Source: Quercus robur (taxonomy: Eukaryota; Streptophyta; Magnoliopsida; Fagales; Fagaceae). Taken from it: DNA of 64,000 nt. The position numbers and the translations under genes are program-made. Location of the stretch: contig NC_065542.1 of NCBI RefSeq assembly GCF_932294415.1, positions 43,985,942-44,049,941 of the forward strand, in the 5' to 3' direction. This document shows positions 58,270 through 64,000 of the stretch, piece by piece (positions within the stretch are counted from its first letter, which is position 1; each line of letters starts with the position of its first letter). The notes under the pieces are model-generated. The model saw only the letters and a list, made by a program, of their open reading frames with translations, did not search any database and was not told the DNA's origin.

Positions 58270-60180
58270 GACCTAGAGCTAATTGGATTGTAAATATAGG
58301 TGTCTCATGTTCTGTTGGAAAATTTGTCAACTTTCAAGCATATGTGCATTCACATGTTAGGGCTTTCTCATTTTGAATCATAATATAGAAGTATTATTTT
58401 GTACATTTAGTTGGAAATCAAAAAGTTACTTGTGAGTTATCTTGCTGTAGAATGCCATGGAAGTGCATTGTAGTTTGCTTATCCAATTATAGTTATGGGC
58501 CTTGATAGGCCTGAAGCGTAATAATTGGGGTTCCAACTCCCTTTTCGTTTTCATGTTGGCCCTTATTTCTGGTAAGTCATATACTAACATGAATTCCTTG
58601 GCTTTTAGAACAAAGTTGCATACTTTTAGGTTTTGTGTTTATGAGCCACGATTGTAGATGAAATGGGTTGTGCCTTGATTCGATTATTCTTCAAAATGAT
58701 TTGATTTCAATGCTGGGTCAGCTTGGAACTTCTCTAGAGAATTTTCTATTTGGTTTAGTTTTTGTTTGAAATAGAAAAACATTTGAGTTTCTAAAACAAG
58801 AGTATTACATTTTTTTTTAATTGATTTTCAAGAGGATCTTGATTGGTCCAGTTAAGGCATTCCTAGCAAGTTTGCTAGCATATTTTTCAAGTGCACTAGT
58901 CTCTAAGAATATATATGTTTTTTTATATAATTTTTGTAAGGGCATATTTAATGGGAGTTGAAAAAGTATACTAAGTTAATTTCTATATATATTTTTTGAT
59001 GTGTGATGCATTTCTCATTGGTATGCTGCCTAGGCTCCCAATTATGACTAGAATTATTTATTCGGTAAATTAAAATTTAACGGTTTGGCCATTTCAAAAT
59101 TTTATCGTTACATTTAACTCCCTAAGTTTGGATCCAAATGAAACTGTAGGAGTTTTGTCAAAATTAACAGATTTTGTATTTTATGGACAAATTTACCCCT
59201 TGATTTACTCTCATTTGTTATTCTTCTTCCTTCAATATCTAATCCAAAATAAAGGAGAATCAAAATTTAATCATCAGAAAAATTCAATTAACCCAGTACT
59301 CCTGGTGAGGGTATCAACCCATACTTTCTTTATATGGGTTGCATGAAAAGCACAATCTGAAGAAAAAATCGCAACAAATACAAAGTAGAAAAATATGAAT
59401 TTTCTTAGCCGTAACATAATCAAAATCCTTGAGAATTCGGAGTAAATTGAAGAATTTGAACAAAATTGTTAAGAATCAAAACAATTTAACCTCAGAAATT
59501 GCATCACACCTAGCTGGTTGAGCTGGTTTACATCAAAGGGCCAATGCCATAATCAGCTCCCCCCCTTCCCGTGAGATCCTCACATCAAAAATCATAATTC
59601 ATGTAAAAAGAACATGGCCCAAAAGCTAAATTCCAACATAAAAAATTTGAAGGGACAGATTAAGAATTTTTTCCCCAATAAATGAATTGAAAGTTAATAC
59701 ACACACACACATATAACCTCAAACACTGAATTTTATAGAAAAATCTGAGAAATAGTTTCACAAATTGGGAAATTTTGCATAAATATAAGACCAAAGACAA
59801 CTAATGAGAAGGTTAGAGGCAACAAATTTTGGCAGAGTCAAAAGCCAGAAGAAACGATATCCTTTTACTAAAATCTTTAAGCATCAGTGGGAGAAGCTTT
59901 GGGAATATTTAATTCCCTCAAATTTCTTGCAATTGAAATGCCATAGACTGGTACTAGCCCAATAGCAATCAGGAAATTGAAATTCAGAGCTCGGATTGAG
60001 CAGAAAAGAAAAGAGGGGAAAAGGAGAGGATGGCCATGGCCTTTGGTCTTCCTAGCCATGACAGCATCTTCATCTTCTTCCACACTTGGTTCATCTCCTC
60101 CCTTTTTTTTTTTTTTTTTTTTTGTTCATTTGTTTATTTTATTATTATTTGCTTTTGTTGTTTTATCACTCTTTCTTGAG
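58270..60180. other. Intronic sequence, no gene recognised
   Basis: AT-rich with a T run at 60102-60123 and (AC)n at 59699-59710. A minus-strand 68-codon reading (59877-60083) was not accepted as a gene. Confidence 0.4.
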
Positions 60181-60182
60181 GA

Positions 60183-63100
60183 AAATTGGAGTTTGGAATG
60201 TTGTTGGTTTTGTTTGGGGTATTGTCTTACTCCGGCCATGGAACTCTTTTCGGAGTTCATTGGGGATCTTAACTTGATTGACTTGCCTTTGGAGGGTGGG
60301 AGATATACTTGGTTGAGCGGTTCAGATCAGCCCTCGATGTCTAGGATAGATAGAGTTTTGGTGTCTCATGATTGGGAGGAGCACTTCCCGGATGTGACCC
60401 AACGGATTTTACCTCGTCCTGTTTCAGATCATTTCCCAATTCTTGTGGAGGTAGGGGGAATGGCGAGGGGTAAAAGTCCGTTTAGGTTTGAGAATATGTG
60501 GCTAAAGTCGGAGGGGTTTATTGATAGAGTTCATTCTTGGTGGAATCGTCATTCCTTCTCCGGTACTCCTAGCTTTGTGTTTGCCAAAAAGCTGAAGGCT
60601 TTGAAAGATGATATCATTCAGTGGAACCGGTCGGAGTTTGGTCATGTTGGGCGCAAAAAGTCTCATTTATTAGAGGCTCTGAAATCCTTTGATGACAAGG
60701 AAGGGGAATTTGGCCTCTCTGATGCTGAGGTTTGTGAGAGAGATGCGATGAGGTTTGAAGTCAAGAATCTTCTCTCTTTGGAAGAAATCTTTTGGAGACA
60801 GAAATTAAGGATGTTATGGATTAAGGAAGGAGATAATAATACTAAATTTTTCCATAGGGTGGCTAATTCCCGCAGAAGGTATAATAATCTGAGCTTATTG
60901 GAGGTGGATGGGGTGATCTATGAGGAGGAATCCGAGGTGGCTGCCCAGGCAGTAAACTTTTATAAAAATCTGTATCAGGAGACGGAGGAGTGGAGACCTT
61001 TTGTGGAAGGTTTGGAGTTTGATCAGATAGATGGGTCGGAAAGGGGTTGGCTTGAAAGGAGGTTTGAGAAGGAGGAAATTCTTCTAGCCGTTAACGAGCT
61101 GGCCGGAGATAAAGCTCCAGGTCCAGACGGCTTCTCTATGGCCTTTTTCCACCATTGCTGGAGAGTGGTGGAAAGGGATGTCCTAGCAGTTTTTGAGGAG
61201 GTCTATCAACATAGTAAGTTTGAGAAATCTTTGAATGCTACCTTCTTAGTTCTCATCCCTAAGAAGAATGATGCTTCCAATATTCGAGATTTCAGGCCTA
61301 TTAGCTTGGTGGGGAGCATGTACAAGATCCTGTCTAAGGTTTTGGCGAATCGTTTGAAACTGGTCTTAGATCATCTAATTTCTGAGTCTCAGAATAGTTT
61401 TGTGGGAGGAAGACAGATTCTTGACTCAGTTCTTATTGCTAATGAGTACGTTGATAGTCGAGTGAAGAGTAATGTCTCGGGGGTCATTTGTAAGCTAGAC
61501 ATTGAGAAAGCTTATGATCATGTGAATTGGGAGGCTCTTCTGGACCTTTTGAAGAGAATGGGTTTCGGGGAGAAGTGGTGTAGTTGGATCCGCACTTGTA
61601 TCTCGACAGTCCAGTTTTCTATTTTGATCAATGGGGCTCCTGCTGACTTTTTTGGGAGCACGAGGGGTCTGAGGCAAGGGGATCCGCTATCTCCCTTGTT
61701 ATTTGTTGTCATGATGGAGGTCTTAAGTAGGATGTTGAAAAGAGTTGAAGGTGCCAGCCTGATTAGGGGTTTCAAGGCTGTTGGAAGACGGGGTGAAGGG
61801 GAATGTGTCTCGCACCTTCTATTTGCGGATGATACTATTTTGTTCTGTGATGCGGACGTTGAACAGATCCTTCATGTACGGATGCTTCTCCTTTGTTTTC
61901 AGGCTGTGACTGGTTTGAAGGTTAATGTCCTGAAGAGTGAGATGGTTCCAGTAGGGGAGGTTAATAATATTCATGCCTTGGCAGAGATTTTGGGTTGCCG
62001 GATTGGGTTCTTGCCAATGACCTACCTTGGTATGCCATTGGGGGCGTCTCATAAATCCCCCTCTATTTGGAATCCTATATTGGAGAAGATTAATCGGAGG
62101 TTAGCCGAGTGGAAGAAGTTGTATTTGTCAAAAGGCGGAAGATTGACGCTGCTCAAGAGTACGCTTTCTAGTCTTCCTACTTACTATTTATCTCTCTTCA
62201 CCATTTCGTCGCATGTGGCTAATAAAATTGAGAAGATTCAGAGGACTTCTTGTGGGGGGAGTCGAAGGTTCATTTGGTGGGGTGGGATAAGGTGTGTGCT
62301 CCTAAGGTTAATGGTGGCTTGGGTATCAGGAAACTAACTACCTTTAATAAAGCTTTGCTTGGAAAGTGGTTATGGCGGTTTGGGGTTGAGGAGACTCGTC
62401 TATGGAGGAGGGTTGTAGCTTTGAAGTTTGGGGAAGAGTGGGGGGGTTGGTCTTCTAAGTTGGGTAGGGGTGTTCATGGGTGTGGTTTATGGAGAAGTAT
62501 TCGAAAAGGTTGGGAGATTTTTAGCAAGTTTATCCGGTTTGAGATTGGGGTGGGGGATAGAGTGAAGTTTTGGACAGATCAGTGGTGTGGGGACTCTCCA
62601 CTCCATCTTTCCTTCCCGGTTGTGTATGGGATTGTTTCTAATAGAGAGGCTTCTGTGGCCTCATCTCTCGAAAGGTTGGGGACCGAGGCTTGTAGAAGTT
62701 GGAAGGTTCCTTTTCTTAGGGATCCTAATGATTGGGAGATGGGAGAGGTGGTTAATTTTCTCCATACCTTGGATTCTTGTTTACCTCACTCCGAGCAAGA
62801 AGACCGCATGGCTTGGAAATTGTCGAAGAAGGGGGACTTCAATATTCGCTCCTTTTACGACGAGCTTCGAAGCCCCTTTCCTTTTACTTTTCCTTGGAAA
62901 GGTATTTGGAAGGTTAAGGCCCCTACGTACTTCTCTTTCTTTGTTTGGACGGCGGCTTGGGAGAAGATTCTTACAGGGGACACTTTGCGGCGTAGAGGCT
63001 TTGAGCTGGTTGATTGGTGCATTATGTGTCGTTGCAATGGGGAGACGGTGAATCATTTGCTTCTCCATTGTGAAAAAGCTTATAAGTTGTGGAGCTTGAT

Positions 63101-63532
63101 TTTCAGATCTTTTGGGATTTCTTGGGTCTTGCCTAGATCGGTTGCAGAAATGCTCTTCAGCTGGTGGAACTGGTTTGGAAAGCACTCTTCTAGCATTTGG
63201 AATTTAGCTCCGTTGTGCCTTTTGTGGTGTATTTGGAGGGAGCGGAATTGGCGAACTTTTGAGGACAGGGACAGATCCGATGACCAATTGCTAGCTTATT
63301 TTTGTGGTTCTCTTTTTGATTGGTCTAGGGCTTGGGGACTCACCTCTAGTGATTCCCTCCCTTTGTTCCTTTGTTCTCTTCGCTGTACTTAGTTATTTGT
63401 TGCTTTCTGTTTGGTTTCTAGTTCTCTTTTCTTTTTTGTTTGTTTCTCTCCCTGTACTATCTGTTCTGCCTCTGTTTTCATGAGGTAGTTTTCTTAATAT
63501 ACTTCTTTTTTACTTATCAAAAAAAAAAAAAT
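60183..63532 (+). mobile_element. 5'-truncated L1-type LINE
   Basis: Starts within the endonuclease domain and ends in a poly-A tail (63519-63532) preceded by the typical tgaggtagttttcttaata stretch. Length about 3.3 kb against about 6 kb for complete elements. Inserted in sense orientation in the host gene's intron. The exact left border and target duplication could not be fixed. Confidence 0.85.
60238..63392 (+). pseudogene. LINE ORF2: endonuclease tail, reverse transcriptase, zf-RVT
   Basis: 60238 onward: endonuclease C-terminus with [12 protein letters not shown] and [12 protein letters not shown], then a linker. RT motifs: [62 protein letters not shown] and the catalytic [10 protein letters not shown], followed by YLGMPLGA and a [11 protein letters not shown] thumb. 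Near 62243 one base is missing (IQRtSC in place of IQRDFLWG), and the sequence continues in another frame (from 62250) through [18 protein letters not shown] to the zf-RVT cluster WKVKAPTYFSFFVWTA, CIMCRCNGETVNHLLLHC, ending at a TAG at 63390. No other stop was seen, so one single-base deletion is the only defect noticed besides 5' truncation. Confidence 0.9.
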
Positions 63533-64000
63533 TGCTCACGTCCCACGTCCAAAAAAAAAGGTTGAATTTGGATGGATCCCTAACAATTTCATTTTAGACC
63601 AAAATTTAGAGGGTTAAAATGTAGCAATTGAAACTTTATGGACTATTGTGAAAGGGATAAACCCCAGGGGCCTATATTATAATTTACCCTTTTTTTTTTT
63701 GTCTTTTTTCTCTCTCTTTCTGTCTGCTATACATTATTCACCCTAAATAGTAAATATCACCAGAGCCTAACCTTTTCTTGCAAACAATCCTATTCTTTTT
63801 TCCTAAGCCAGCTTCAAAATTCTTATTCCTGGCAGTTTGGTCTGAAATTAAAAGGTCCTGCATCAGATATATATATATATATATATATTTTTTTTTTGAG
63901 ATGAATGGTAGAGCATCAGATATTTTATTAAATCTACCTTACTGCTCTAATTTACTTTGTATTGAAGATTTCCTAGATATTAAATACTACTATTTACCTC
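63533..64000. other. Intronic/intergenic sequence to the window end
   Basis: Contains T runs (63690-63700), an (AT)n at 63869-63889 and no recognised coding sequence. Confidence 0.5.

Larger units (their letters stand above)
56354..64000 (+). other. Long intron of the Ser/Ala-rich gene (to window end)
   Basis: No further coding exon in frame with the exon at 55876 was recognised. The region is filled by repeats and by a LINE in the same orientation. That it is one intron is inference from the donor at 56354; the gene could also end in an unrecognised small exon. Confidence 0.4.

Noticed and set aside
59877..60083. Minus-strand 68-codon frame with a hydrophobic segment
   Set aside because: Unrecognised, no promoter or splice support, lies in a putative intron; could be real but not supportable here.
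59977..60237. Long reading frame continuing from upstream into the LINE
   Set aside because: It runs through a poly-T tract (poly-Phe) and non-LINE sequence; the LINE part starts near 60183-60238, so the longer protein is an accident of frame.

Overview
This is a nuclear window from a flowering plant. It is AT-rich, its genes have introns with GT/AG borders, and most of it is transposable-element debris. The recognisable host proteins (an HD-ZIP IV type START protein, a plasmodesmata-located DUF26 protein, the small TOM9/TOM22 import receptor) are land-plant families. The many TGTTTGGTA-type MITEs, the Tat-like antisense-ORF debris and the L1-type LINE suggest a eudicot, perhaps a woody one such as Fagaceae; that last step is inference.

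Host genes, left to right: (1) a minus-strand HD-ZIP class IV/START gene with seven exons at 1-3489, open at the left edge and with no homeodomain exon found; (2) a plus-strand PDLP-type double-DUF26 membrane protein at 23340-24632; (3) an intact minus-strand TOM9 gene at 33353-33685, plus a truncated copy at 30348-30490 made by a tandem segmental duplication; (4) a plus-strand five-exon gene of unknown function at 46604-49485 whose start codon appears to be split by an intron; (5) the leader exon and first coding exon of a plus-strand gene (53.7-56.4 kb) whose later exons lie beyond the window. A LINE sits inside its intron.

Mobile and repeated DNA fills the rest: three near-identical 486-bp tandem units (7.5-9.0 kb); two RNase H relics; a decayed hAT transposase (12.6-15.1 kb) split by a 1,073-bp solo LTR with a clean 5-bp target duplication; a nearly full-length 6-kb hAT element (15397-21380) with a four-exon transposase; a 3.5-kb tandem duplication (27.0-33.5 kb); a Ty1/copia element whose integrase-RT-RNase H half is inverted (36.0-40.85 kb); a Tat-like gypsy remnant with an antisense ORF, a palindromic minisatellite and a hairpin before its LTR (41.5-45.75 kb); a TRIM-like mini-element (50.5-51.1 kb); several MITEs and SINE-like tRNA-derived repeats; and a 5'-truncated L1-type LINE (60.2-63.5 kb).

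There is no operon logic here. The host genes are independent and separated by transposon graveyards. The most informative signals are structural: element nesting that can be undone exactly, duplication junctions with apparent filler DNA, and stop codons in the relics that mostly look like lost Gln or Trp codons.
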